A stretch of DNA of 21,793 bases. Origin: Campylobacterota bacterium (lineage in GTDB: Bacteria > Campylobacterota > Campylobacteria > Campylobacterales > Sulfurovaceae). Where the stretch lies: positions 1 through 21,793 of the forward strand of contig QMKT01000006.1 of the NCBI GenBank assembly GCA_003646505.1. Reading direction: 5' to 3'. The translations under genes were made by a program, and so were the position numbers. Positions 14,161 through 21,767 of this stretch are shown in pieces; the stretch's first letter is position 1; every line of letters starts with the position of its first letter. Under the pieces are notes generated by a model. The model was not told the DNA's origin, made no database searches, and worked only from the letters and a program-made list of their open reading frames with translations.

Positions 14161-15606
14161 TTATTTTTTAACCAAATCAGCACGAGGGTAGAAAAAGACC
14201 ACCGCTCTATCCACTACGATCTTTTCTTTATTATCTGTAGCATACGCTCTTACCGTGATAGGTATCGGTACATCTTTTCTTGTATTATGCGCAATTTGCG
14301 CTTTTGTTTCCAAAATAACTACTTTTTTCTTTTTCTTACCTGCCCCCAGTTTAAAAGGTTCTGCCGGTCTTTTAATCGTAATTTTATCATTTCCCAGTAT
14401 CTCAAAGTAGTATGTATGCGCTTCTCTGTCTGTATTGGCAAACATAAAGATATAGTCATTTTGTACCACACCCCCATCCAACACTTTATAAAGTCTTTGT
14501 CCTTTATTAATGTTAAGCAGCATATTCTCTTTTTTACTTCCCATCACAAAAAGTGTCACAAGCACCATCAAAAGTACGCTAAAGTAGGCAATTACCTTTC
14601 CTCTAAAGAAATTTGTTTTACCTTCATACCGTACTGCTTCTTTTTCAGATGACCAACGTACGAGACTTGGTTTACCCAATGCTCCCATAACTGTTGTACA
14701 GGCGTCCACACACTCAAGACAGTTGATACACTCAAGTTGCAACCCTTTTCTAATGTCTATGTGTGTAGGACATACTGTTACACAGGATTCACAAGTCGTA
14801 CACTCAGCACTCTCATCTACTTTAAGTAGCTCTTTTTGTTTTGAGTACTTCTTTTCTCTCTCATATCCATGCCCTTCATAGATATCTCCACCACGTTTAG
14901 GGTCATAGATCGCCATGATCGTATCATCATCATAGAGTACAGACTGTACACGGCTGTAAGGACATATATAGATACAGAAATTCTCTTTAATGAACACCAC
15001 ATCCAAAATGATAAACAGTGCCGTACCTACCAAAATACCCACCATTGCCATATGCTCTGCAGGATTCATCAAATACGTAAAAAAGTCTTCTGGTGGAATA
15101 AAAAACCATAAAAAATCTGCTGCAGCAACAAACGCCAAAACAGACCAAAGTAGTATGGCGATCACATATTTTACCTTGTTCCCCATCTTAGACATATCAG
15201 GATCTTTTTGTTTATTCTTGATACGTTTACGAAGTCCTAAAAGTTTTGTCTCTATCCCGTCTCTGTAGATCACCCTAAAGATAGTCTGAGGACAAGCCCA
15301 ACCACACCATGCTCTACCTCCTACGGCAGTCACTGCAAATATCCCTAAAAAAAGAAGCATAAGCAAAAATGGCATCAGATAAAGTTCTTGCATATCAAAA
15401 GCTACTCCTGCCAAGTGCAGTTTTTTCTGATCAAAAGAGAGCAAGAATAGATGATTACCATTAATCGTGATCCATGGCATTGCCAAAGCTACAATTGTTG
15501 CAGCTACATATGCCCAGTATCTTTTGATCCTATATGAAGTCCATCCCTTCAAGTACTCTTTTACTTTATTTTTCTTTGGGAATTCTTCTTCAACTGATGA
15601 TTCCAT
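14161..15606 (-). CDS. ccoG: CcoG (RdxA/FixG), copper-related cbb3 oxidase assembly protein
   Basis: A membrane iron-sulfur protein needed for cbb3-type cytochrome oxidase assembly; the family has been linked to Cu(II) reduction for copper delivery to CcoN. The 481-residue protein has helices near 30-48, 74-97, 147-168, 187-207 and 337-355, the CGWACP motif (101-106) and CPYSRVQ (215-221). Two 4Fe-4S ferredoxin motifs follow: Cys 269, 272, 275, 279 and Cys 293, 296, 299, 303. The C-terminal 100 residues form the immunoglobulin-like FixG domain. AAAGG lies 8 nt before the ATG. It sits between the resolvase-like gene (21 nt upstream) and the SQR-like gene (10 nt downstream); the cco structural genes are not in the window. 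Confidence 0.94.
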   Translation of the reverse strand: MESSVEEEFPKKNKVKEYLKGWTSYRIKRYWAYVAATIVALAMPWITINGNHLFLLSFDQKKLHLAGVAFDMQELYLMPFLLMLLFLGIFAVTAVGGRAWCGWACPQTIFRVIYRDGIETKLLGLRKRIKNKQKDPDMSKMGNKVKYVIAILLWSVLAFVAAADFLWFFIPPEDFFTYLMNPAEHMAMVGILVGTALFIILDVVFIKENFCIYICPYSRVQSVLYDDDTIMAIYDPKRGGDIYEGHGYEREKKYSKQKELLKVDESAECTTCESCVTVCPTHIDIRKGLQLECINCLECVDACTTVMGALGKPSLVRWSSEKEAVRYEGKTNFFRGKVIAYFSVLLMVLVTLFVMGSKKENMLLNINKGQRLYKVLDGGVVQNDYIFMFANTDREAHTYYFEILGNDKITIKRPAEPFKLGAGKKKKKVVILETKAQIAHNTRKDVPIPITVRAYATDNKEKIVVDRAVVFFYPRADLVKK

Positions 15607-15627
15607 CTATATTGCCTTTGTATATTT

Positions 15628-16287
15628 TTATTTTAATGCTTCTTCAAATGGACAGATGAGTATTATATTATCCATTTGATTAACCTTTCCTGCTTCTCGT
15701 ACCTGCTTTCCTGCACCCTCAACCAACTCTTTTATGCCTCGAGATTCTATATAGTCTTTTAAAGAACTCCTGCTTACTTCGAGTTCTCTTGCTATGGCAC
15801 TGACACTGTTCCCTTCGCTCAACAACGAGATGATCTCACTGTGATAAACATCAAATTTTGAATTTGACTTACTTCCTTTTGGTCTTCCTATCTGTGTGTT
15901 CTTCTCTGATACATCTTCCCTAAGTGAATTCAATAAAGGAAATATCTCTACCATGCTGGTCTCTCTGTTAAGTAGCATATCGTCAGAAGCAATCCATAGA
16001 TTTACATTATGTGTGAGCATACAGTTGATCACTTTTATCAACTCGTCCGCTCTGTTGCTAAGTGTAGATAAGGAAGAAACGATAACTATATTACCATCGA
16101 CCATAGAACGTAAAAAAGTTTCAAACTCTACTCTTTCATCTATAAGAAGATTCTTAGTAGCATACTCAACCACTTCTTTATCTATATGCAGTCCTTTTTG
16201 TTGTGCAAACATAATAATAGCATGTTGTTGTGTAGCCAAAGTAGGAAATCCAGGTACTTGTCTTCGGTATGAATACGAATAAATCAT
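15628..16287 (-). CDS. Resolvase-like HTH protein lacking the serine recombinase active site
   Basis: A 219-residue protein with an N-terminal serine-recombinase fold (about 1-105), a GRPKGS linker (134-139) and a Hin-type helix-turn-helix (about 145-184; SVSAIARELEVSRSSLKDYI). Compared with gamma-delta resolvase, GYARVS becomes YSYRRQ, so catalytic Ser10 is Gln10, and LDRLGRD becomes LSTLSNR, so Arg68 and Arg71 are Thr75 and Asn78. Arg8 and the Arg equivalent to Arg45 (Arg52) remain. Strand exchange should therefore be impossible, and the protein most likely works as a DNA-binding regulator. No inverted repeats or mobile-element ends flank it. It has its own good promoter and leads ccoG by 21 nt. 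AAAGGA precedes the ATG. Confidence 0.8.
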   Translation of the reverse strand: MIYSYSYRRQVPGFPTLATQQHAIIMFAQQKGLHIDKEVVEYATKNLLIDERVEFETFLRSMVDGNIVIVSSLSTLSNRADELIKVINCMLTHNVNLWIASDDMLLNRETSMVEIFPLLNSLREDVSEKNTQIGRPKGSKSNSKFDVYHSEIISLLSEGNSVSAIARELEVSRSSLKDYIESRGIKELVEGAGKQVREAGKVNQMDNIILICPFEEALK

Positions 16288-16311
16288 TACTATCCTTTAT
16301 AATTTTTTTGT

Positions 16312-16340
16312 ATTTTAGCTCATCTGATGATAAAAGTCAA
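16312..16340 (-). promoter_or_regulatory. Promoter of the resolvase-like / ccoG / SQR operon
   Basis: On the minus strand TTGACT (16340 down to 16335), a 17-nt spacer and TAAAAT (16317 down to 16312). The start of transcription would be near 16305. The spacer holds a small palindrome, TCATC-T-GATGA (16320-16330), a possible operator for autoregulation. Confidence 0.7.
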
Positions 16341-16390
16341 GCTTTATTGTATTTTATTCGTCAAACATTCTTTTTTGTGCTCTTTTATGC

Positions 16391-16396
16391 TAAAAT
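16391..16396 (+). promoter_or_regulatory. -10 box of moaC
   Basis: TAAAAT within TTATGCTAAAAT, about 25 nt before the GTG start. It is divergent from the resolvase-like gene promoter. Confidence 0.5.
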
Positions 16397-16420
16397 TCCA
16401 AAAAAGAACGAGGCAATATT

Positions 16421-16891
16421 GTGAACTTAACACACTTAGATGAAAACAACAAACCCAAAATGGTTGATGTGGGAGACAAAGCGGCAACAACCCGCATTGC
16501 CACTGCTTCAGGCATCATTGAAGTAGCTCAACCTGCATTTGACGCGGTGATTGCCAATACAGCAAAAAAAGGTCCTGTCCTTCAAACCGCTGTTATTGCA
16601 GCCATACAAGGGACCAAGCAAACCTCAACACTGATCCCAATGTGTCATCCCCTGATGTTGACTTCAGTCAAAACAGACATTGAAGAACTCCCTGAACTTC
16701 CAGGTTTTAAACTGACTGTCACCGCCAAACTAAATGGACAGACGGGTGTAGAAATGGAAGCACTTACTGGTGTCAGCGTAGGACTACTGACCATTTACGA
16801 TATGCTTAAAGCCATCGATAAAGGGATGGTTATTAAAAATGTACAATTAGAGCACAAGAGTGGTGGAAACTCTGGTGATTTTAACAGATAG
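16421..16891 (+). CDS. moaC: MoaC, cyclic pyranopterin monophosphate synthase
   Basis: Converts the MoaA product to cyclic pyranopterin monophosphate, the first stable intermediate of molybdenum cofactor. The 156-residue protein has the family blocks [14 protein letters not shown] (14-27), [20 protein letters not shown] (50-69), LIPMCHPL (71-78) and [24 protein letters not shown] (108-131), with catalytic Asp127 and Lys130. The start is GTG 16421 with GAGG 7 nt upstream. The DUF493 gene follows 8 nt after its stop. Other moa genes are not in the window. Confidence 0.95.
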   Translation: MNLTHLDENNKPKMVDVGDKAATTRIATASGIIEVAQPAFDAVIANTAKKGPVLQTAVIAAIQGTKQTSTLIPMCHPLMLTSVKTDIEELPELPGFKLTVTAKLNGQTGVEMEALTGVSVGLLTIYDMLKAIDKGMVIKNVQLEHKSGGNSGDFNR

Positions 16892-16899
16892 GAGACCCA

Positions 16900-17181
16900 T
16901 TGAAAATTTTAGACGACCAAATGCCAGAAAGACCAGAAATCAATTACCCAACCAAATGGGGATTTAAACTCATTGGTAGAGACAAAGAAGCACTACTTAA
17001 ATGTATCAAAGAGATCATGAAAGAAGTGGGAGAGAAAGAACACCTCTGTTCTCTAGGCAATACTTCCAGAACAGGGAAGTTTACAACCTACAATGCTTCT
17101 TGTTCTGTAGAAAGTGAAGAGGAAAGAAACAAAATATTTAAATATTTTGAAACACACGATGATGTGGATATGGTGATTTAA
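16900..17181 (+). CDS. DUF493 family protein (HP0495/YbeD-like)
   Basis: A 93-residue soluble protein of the DUF493 family, which has a ferredoxin-like alpha-beta fold and members such as E. coli YbeD and H. pylori HP0495; regulation by ligand binding has been suggested but no activity is established. Visible are INYPTKWGFKLIGRD (14-28), the conserved NTSRTGKFTTYNASCSVES segment (54-72) and a closing DDVDMVI. The start is TTG 16900 with AGGAG 5 nt upstream, which partly overlaps the moaC stop, so it is coupled to moaC. Confidence 0.85.
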   Translation: MKILDDQMPERPEINYPTKWGFKLIGRDKEALLKCIKEIMKEVGEKEHLCSLGNTSRTGKFTTYNASCSVESEEERNKIFKYFETHDDVDMVI

Positions 17182-17187
17182 TCAATG

Positions 17188-17222
17188 TTCCTTGTTCCCA
17201 AACTCAATTTTGGAACAAGGAA
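17188..17222. terminator. Hairpin between DUF493 gene and cytochrome c gene
   Basis: TTCCTTGTTCC (17188-17198) and GGAACAAGGAA (17212-17222) form a perfect 11-bp stem with a 13-nt loop, 6 nt after the DUF493 stop. The 3' flank on the plus strand is A-rich, not U-rich, so it is not a classical intrinsic terminator. It may block 3' exonucleases or act with Rho. Confidence 0.55.
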
Positions 17223-17277
17223 AAAATACAGTCCAAATAAAAGTTATACGCCGAAGAGTTCGACATATAGTCTTAAA

Positions 17278-17640
17278 TTATTTTAAACCGCTAAGATATG
17301 TAGCAATTGCAGAAATTTGTTGATTAGAAATTGAGTAAGTTGCTTCTCTCATCACCTCATTCTCTTTATATATAGCATATGCTCCATGTCTTTCTTCCTG
17401 GTCTCTATATGCTCTTACCGTTCGTGCCAATTTAGTTGCATCCATACCAGCGAGTGGTTTCATTCCCTTCAAGGGAACTTTCTTACCTTTTTCTCCATGA
17501 CACACTGAGCAACGTTTTTTATAGAATTTTGCACCATCTACCTCTGACGATGAAGATGCACCTGAATTGTTTGCCTGCACACTCTCTGCTGCCATTAAAC
17601 TACCACTTGCAAGCAATGCCGCTAAAATAATATTTTTCAT
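17278..17640 (-). CDS. Periplasmic class I cytochrome c
   Basis: A 120-residue monohaem cytochrome with a signal peptide (MKNIILAALL, cleavage near LMAAES) and one haem site CSVCH (44-48). The sixth ligand is probably Met97 in ENEVMREATY. The segment YSISNQQISAIATYLSGL is the usual C-terminal helix of c553-like cytochromes. The Ser/Gly/Asn-rich stretch after the signal (24-33) is a flexible linker. It likely carries electrons in the periplasm between the quinol-oxidising complexes and a terminal oxidase, but no partner is adjacent. TAGGAG lies 9 nt before the ATG. Confidence 0.9.
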   Translation of the reverse strand: MKNIILAALLASGSLMAAESVQANNSGASSSSEVDGAKFYKKRCSVCHGEKGKKVPLKGMKPLAGMDATKLARTVRAYRDQEERHGAYAIYKENEVMREATYSISNQQISAIATYLSGLK

Positions 17641-17679
17641 TTTTAAATCTCCTAAATAATTGAAATCTTTTACATATTA

Positions 17680-17708
17680 ATTATACACCTCCTAGACTTA
17701 ATCCACAA
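17680..17708 (-). promoter_or_regulatory. Promoter of the cytochrome c gene
   Basis: On the minus strand TTGTGG (17708 down to 17703), 17 nt, then a perfect TATAAT (17685 down to 17680). The leader would be about 30 nt. Confidence 0.65.
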
Positions 17709-17735
17709 GAAGTATATGAGGGAGGGGTATATCTT

Positions 17736-18554
17736 TCAATTTTTCAAACGATGTAACATTTTGTCTGCACTCAAACTCACCAACATAGACACTATCACGT
17801 ACGCTAAAAAGAAGTAAAGACCTACCTCAATTTCTGCGCGGCTTACATCTCCTTCATTGGCAGTGAGATACACGAGAAATACGGCAACAACAAAGACATC
17901 TACCATCGACCACTTTCCTATCATCTTAAAAAACTTCACAATACCATGCGCAAAATTACTCTCTATAAAGAGAGAGATAAAAAGTAAAGAAAGTACTTTT
18001 AACACAGGGGTCACAACAGAGAAGAGCAGTATCACAATAGCAACCACCACATCTCCCCCCTCAAAAAGTTTTTCTATGGAACCGATGACCCCTTTGGATT
18101 CAAAAGAGAGTACAATGTCTCCAAGGTACTCTACTTCTTTATGGATGGTCACCATTAAAATTGGCGTAATAAGCCCAAAAATAAGTGTCACCATTGCCGC
18201 CAAAGAACCAAACAGTGTAAAGGTTCTCAATGAAACAAGAAAAAAAGAAAGTAACATAAGTGTCAATAATGCCATAAAGTACAAGGCATATAGTTTCGCC
18301 TGAACCATGGCTTTGTCCTGTTTTTCACGTACCCCGTCTAAAAGGATTCTTCTTTCATCAATATAAAGATCTCCTAAAAGACTTTTGGCGATTCTTTCAA
18401 GTTGAAATGCTGCCTGCTGAGGGGCATCTTGGTAAGAGACAAGCTCTGTCGTAGCTTCTTCATAAAGAGTCGCCTGAGTATACGCCTTAAAACCAAAGAA
18501 GGCCATAAAGACCAATATCACACTTAAAATAATATAACTTATTAATTTTTTCAT
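17736..18554 (-). CDS. PqiA-like inner membrane protein
   Basis: A 272-residue membrane protein of the paraquat-inducible protein A family. It has an N-terminal helix (4-22), a periplasmic segment (about 23-86), and helices near 88-109, 115-136, 170-197, 217-231 and 243-262. The family signature is the segment MIGKWSMVDVFVVAVFLVYL (211-230), with FGLITPILMVTIHK before it. It is a single module without the zinc-ribbon cysteines of E. coli PqiA, and the lipid-transport partner PqiB (MCE domain) is absent. AAGG lies 12 nt before the ATG, only 14 nt after the phytase-like stop. A TATAAT just upstream of the ATG could be a separate promoter. Confidence 0.85.
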   Translation of the reverse strand: MKKLISYIILSVILVFMAFFGFKAYTQATLYEEATTELVSYQDAPQQAAFQLERIAKSLLGDLYIDERRILLDGVREKQDKAMVQAKLYALYFMALLTLMLLSFFLVSLRTFTLFGSLAAMVTLIFGLITPILMVTIHKEVEYLGDIVLSFESKGVIGSIEKLFEGGDVVVAIVILLFSVVTPVLKVLSLLFISLFIESNFAHGIVKFFKMIGKWSMVDVFVVAVFLVYLTANEGDVSRAEIEVGLYFFLAYVIVSMLVSLSADKMLHRLKN

Positions 18555-18568
18555 ATTGCGATTATACC

Positions 18569-19510
18569 TTAATGTTTGACTTCAAAATAAACCAGTAATG
18601 TCTGCTGATAAAAATTGTCATTATCATCACTCACTATTGCATAACGATGTTTCCCCACTTTGGTCAAGCCTTCAAAATTATCTATAAGCCACCCTTTATG
18701 GTTGTTCATCTTGGCCAAAGTTTCACTTTGGCACATACGTTTTTCATTATTACAGCGATTAAGATAAACCTTTTTCAATGTGATAACAAGAGGCTGGAAC
18801 AGATCAATAAAAGATCTTTCCATCACCAAGACATTACCATCATCCATCACTTCCATTGCAACCACTGCACTTTTTTGTTCTGCTTCTGCCTTAAATTGCC
18901 ATACTTTACCATCTAAAGCATAAATTGTCTGCTCTTTTTTCTTCTTATGCTTCAGGGGCCACTCTGCTGCAGTAAGCAATCCATATTTGGGATGCCATGT
19001 CAATGCTTCTAAGGATTTATTGCGACTTCTGTAGTTTTTAGGATCTCTCAATTTTTTGGGAAGGCGATACTCTTTTTGCATTCTCCCTTTTTCATCAAAC
19101 CTGCCTACCTTGGCCCTACCTTCAAAAGAAACGTATATGCGTCCTTTATTATCTAACGTCAACCCTTCACTGTCATGACGCCATTTTCTGAACTTCTGAC
19201 CTTTTTTCTTTACTAAGGTGAGTCCACTTTTTGCATGAAGGCTCTCTATTTTTTCAGTAAAGAAAGCATCAAAAACAAAAAGTTTCCCCTCATCGCTTAT
19301 GAAATAAAGCTTTTGTTCTTTTTTCTCATAGGCAAGATCCGAGATCTCAGAAAATTTCAGTCCGTCTATCTTTTGAAAATCAAGTATTTTTTGATCCAAA
19401 AGGGTGATACCTTCAAACTGCTTATCTCTCAGGAATGGTGCTATTTCCGTGTTAAGCATCTGTGCCTGAAGTAAGCCCAAAAAGCTTACAACAAAAAACA
19501 AACTTTTCAT
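18569..19510 (-). CDS. Secreted phytase-like (esterase-like, PF13449) protein
   Basis: A 313-residue exported beta-propeller protein. The signal peptide is MKSLFFVVSFLGLLQAQ. Repeating blade motifs include FSEISDLAYEKKEQKLYFISDEG, DSEGLTLDNKGRIYVSFEG, and a last blade NFEGLTKVGKHRYAIVSDDN ending YFEVKH, as in the family annotated esterase-like activity of phytase. Phytase activity itself is not established. Two Cys (CNNEKRMC) could form a disulfide. The middle is strongly basic, with a KHKKKKEQ run. The ATG overlaps the lspA stop (ATGA), so it belongs to the glmM-lspA transcription unit. Confidence 0.82.
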   Translation of the reverse strand: MKSLFFVVSFLGLLQAQMLNTEIAPFLRDKQFEGITLLDQKILDFQKIDGLKFSEISDLAYEKKEQKLYFISDEGKLFVFDAFFTEKIESLHAKSGLTLVKKKGQKFRKWRHDSEGLTLDNKGRIYVSFEGRAKVGRFDEKGRMQKEYRLPKKLRDPKNYRSRNKSLEALTWHPKYGLLTAAEWPLKHKKKKEQTIYALDGKVWQFKAEAEQKSAVVAMEVMDDGNVLVMERSFIDLFQPLVITLKKVYLNRCNNEKRMCQSETLAKMNNHKGWLIDNFEGLTKVGKHRYAIVSDDNDNFYQQTLLVYFEVKH

Positions 19511-19956
19511 TGTTCTGGGGATTCTTCTTTAAAAAAGTAAACCATAACAAGTATCCACACCACGGCTACATCTATCGCAATATCTGCAAAGTTAAAGACT
19601 GCAAAATTAAAACCACAATGCCACGCCACATAGTCAACCACACCGCCATGCAAAAAACGGTCATAGACATTACCCAATGCACCACCTACAAGTAACCCTG
19701 CGGGGAAAGCATAACGTTTGAGATATCCTTCTTTAAAGATTACAAAAAGTATCCCTACAACCAATACTGCCTGTATCCATTTTAAATACGGTCCCAGAAA
19801 TGCCAACATCGAGAAAGCCACACCTTTATTGTAGTGCAGTTCAAGGTCTATGCACTCTCCTGCCCGATAATACCCCTCAACAAAAAGAGACTTAATATTC
19901 TGATCTATGATAAAGGTACCTAAAAGTACTAAAAAGAATACAGCAAAAACTCTCAT
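19507..19956 (-). CDS. lspA: LspA, lipoprotein signal peptidase (signal peptidase II)
   Basis: An inner membrane aspartic protease that removes signal peptides from diacylglyceryl-prolipoproteins, including the predicted lipoproteins in this window. The 149-residue protein has four helices and the motifs DQNIK (18-22), NKGVAFSM (43-50), GGALGNVYDR (91-100), VVDY with catalytic Asp108, and FNFADIAI with catalytic Asp125. Its ATG overlaps the glmM stop by one base, and the next gene overlaps its stop by 4 nt. The glmM-lspA order is shared with Helicobacter and Campylobacter. Confidence 0.96.
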   Translation of the reverse strand: MRVFAVFFLVLLGTFIIDQNIKSLFVEGYYRAGECIDLELHYNKGVAFSMLAFLGPYLKWIQAVLVVGILFVIFKEGYLKRYAFPAGLLVGGALGNVYDRFLHGGVVDYVAWHCGFNFAVFNFADIAIDVAVVWILVMVYFFKEESPEQ

Positions 19957-21293
19957 TAAACCAATGCCCTTTTGAAGAAAGTTTCACACTCTTCCATTAT
20001 CTCCTCAAGTTTTCCTTCATCTTTTCCCTCTAATAGAAGACGTATTTTATTTTCAGTACCGGAATAACGGAAAAGATGACGTATCCCTAATCCTTCTATT
20101 TTTTCTTTAAGTGCCGATAATCCCTCAATGGTATCAAAATCTCTTTTTTCTTCGACCAAAAGGTTCACTAAAAGTTGAGGGTATGACTCATACGGATCAA
20201 ATGCTTCACTTGCCTTTTGCTTAGAATCCACTAAATACGCCAATGCCTGTAACGCAGAAGAGATGCCATCTCCCGTTTTTGCATAATCTGAGAAAATAAT
20301 GTGCCCACTCTGTTCTCCACCAAAGTTAATACCATTTTCTTTCATCATCTCAACTACATTTTTATCTCCCACTGCAGCACGGTGCAGAGCAAGTCCCTCT
20401 GACTCAAGATACTCATCAAGTCCTTGGTTACTCATTACTGTGGCAACCATCCCTTCACCTTCAAGTGTACCTTGGTTTTTAAGATGTACTGCAAGTACTC
20501 CCATCAGCTTATCACCATCAATTACTTCACCCTTTTCATCTACCATTACGAGCCTGTCTGCATCCCCGTCAAGTGCCAGCCCAACATCTGCACGATACTC
20601 AAGTACGGCTTTTGCCAAATACTCTGGATGCATCGCACCACATCCTTCATTAATGTTAAATCCATTAGGTTTGTCTCCCAACACTACAACATCCGCACCG
20701 AGTTCCTGTAAGACCGTTGGCCCCACGATATACCCTGCTCCATTTGCACAGTCTATAACCACCCGTTTACCCCACAAAGAAGTTGCTGAAGGAAAAGAGT
20801 TTTTGATATGCACAATGTAACGCCCGACGACATCATCAATTCGTTTGGATTTTCCTATCTCTTTTGCTGTTGCCTGTGCTGCCTCTATCCGTGCATCATC
20901 TGCATAGATATCCTCTATTTCCTTTTCCTTTTCACGGTTCAATTTATTTCCGTGCCAGTCAAAGAACTTAATACCATTATCATAATAAGGATTATGGCTT
21001 GCCGAAATCATAATACCTGCATCACAACGCATATTTGCTGTTAAAAATGCTATGGCTGGAGTAGGCATAGGTCCTATCTGTATCACATCAAATCCTACAG
21101 CAGTAAGCCCGGAGACAATGGCATTCTCTATCATATACCCACTACGTCTAGTATCTTTACCTACTAAAATTTTATTGGTTCTTGCAAATTGTTTAAAATA
21201 GATACCTGTAGCCATTGCTAAACGCATCGCGTTAACTGCACTTACTTTCTTCCCTGCTTTTCCACGTACACCATCTGTTCCAAAAAGTTCCAA
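19956..21293 (-). CDS. glmM: GlmM, phosphoglucosamine mutase
   Basis: Interconverts glucosamine-6-phosphate and glucosamine-1-phosphate on the way to UDP-GlcNAc. The 445-residue protein is full length: FGTDGVRG (4-11), the phosphoserine loop ISASHNP with Ser99, the metal-binding DGDADR (242-247), GGEQSGH and the phosphate-binding [11 protein letters not shown] near residue 420. The start is TTG 21293, with AAGGA 7 nt upstream; no ATG suits the conserved MELFGTDG start. It is the first gene of the run glmM-lspA-phytase-like-pqiA. A TAAAAT -10 lies about 27 nt upstream on the minus strand. Confidence 0.97.
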   Translation of the reverse strand: MELFGTDGVRGKAGKKVSAVNAMRLAMATGIYFKQFARTNKILVGKDTRRSGYMIENAIVSGLTAVGFDVIQIGPMPTPAIAFLTANMRCDAGIMISASHNPYYDNGIKFFDWHGNKLNREKEKEIEDIYADDARIEAAQATAKEIGKSKRIDDVVGRYIVHIKNSFPSATSLWGKRVVIDCANGAGYIVGPTVLQELGADVVVLGDKPNGFNINEGCGAMHPEYLAKAVLEYRADVGLALDGDADRLVMVDEKGEVIDGDKLMGVLAVHLKNQGTLEGEGMVATVMSNQGLDEYLESEGLALHRAAVGDKNVVEMMKENGINFGGEQSGHIIFSDYAKTGDGISSALQALAYLVDSKQKASEAFDPYESYPQLLVNLLVEEKRDFDTIEGLSALKEKIEGLGIRHLFRYSGTENKIRLLLEGKDEGKLEEIMEECETFFKRALV

Positions 21294-21319
21294 AATTATT
21301 TCCTTTGTTTTATATCTTC

Positions 21320-21325
21320 ATTTTA
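21320..21325 (-). promoter_or_regulatory. Candidate -10 box of glmM
   Basis: TAAAAT on the minus strand (21325 down to 21320), preceded by GCGT. No good -35 at 16-18 nt. Confidence 0.4.
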
Positions 21326-21426
21326 ACGCAAATTAGATTAACATTCCTTATGACTATCCAGCGATGGCTTGTGATTTTAAATACTGAAAATCATAAATTA
21401 ATAAATATTTAATGTTTTTTTAGATA

Positions 21427-21455
21427 TTATTCGCGAACTATTTTCACTCTATACC
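21427..21455 (+). promoter_or_regulatory. Candidate rpsT promoter with overlapping inverted repeat
   Basis: TTATTC (21427-21432), 17 nt and TATACC (21450-21455). TCACTC (21444-21449) and GAGTGA (21456-21461) flank the proposed -10 exactly as a 6-bp inverted repeat. The boxes are weak matches for a ribosomal protein gene, so the true promoter may lie elsewhere in the 198-nt divergent region. Confidence 0.35.
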
Positions 21456-21491
21456 GAGTGATAACAATATACCTAATAGAAGGAAATTAAC

Positions 21492-21755
21492 ATGGCAAAC
21501 AACAAATCAGCTAAAAAACGTGTTTTACAAACTGCTGTAAGAACTGAGAGAAACAGATATTACAGAACAAGAATCAAAAATATCGTTAAAGCCGTACATG
21601 AAGCAGTAGAAGCTTCAGATAAAACAGCAGCAACAACTGCATTTGCAACAGCAAACAAGCAGATCCACTCACTAGTAAGCAAAGGTTTCATTAAAAAATC
21701 AACTGCAGCTAGAAAAGTAAGCCGTCTTCATAAAATGGTAAACGCTGTAGCATAA
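21492..21755 (+). CDS. rpsT: 30S ribosomal protein S20
   Basis: A basic, helical 87-residue protein that binds 16S rRNA during 30S assembly. It begins [20 protein letters not shown], the usual S20 N-terminus, and contains [20 protein letters not shown] and [21 protein letters not shown] lies 8 nt before the ATG. It is divergent from glmM; the same neighbourhood, rpsT beside glmM-lspA, is known in Helicobacter pylori. Confidence 0.97.
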   Translation: MANNKSAKKRVLQTAVRTERNRYYRTRIKNIVKAVHEAVEASDKTAATTAFATANKQIHSLVSKGFIKKSTAARKVSRLHKMVNAVA

Positions 21756-21767
21756 AACAGCCTTCTT

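Noticed and set aside
14098..14652. 184-codon frame on the plus strand
   Set aside because: It is antisense to ccoG and the flavoprotein gene, and its translation is a Phe/His/Cys-rich shadow without family features.
15628..16287. Active mobile element at the resolvase-like gene
   Set aside because: The catalytic residues are missing and no terminal repeats, target duplications or cargo are visible.
17673..17693. AGGAGGTG followed by ATG-TAA (minus strand), a start-stop element
   Set aside because: The strong Shine-Dalgarno-like stretch lies in the spacer of the cytochrome c promoter (TTGTGG-17-TATAAT), so it should not be transcribed.
20299..20820. 173-codon frame on the plus strand
   Set aside because: It is antisense to glmM, with a low-complexity Ser/Pro-rich translation typical of a shadow frame.
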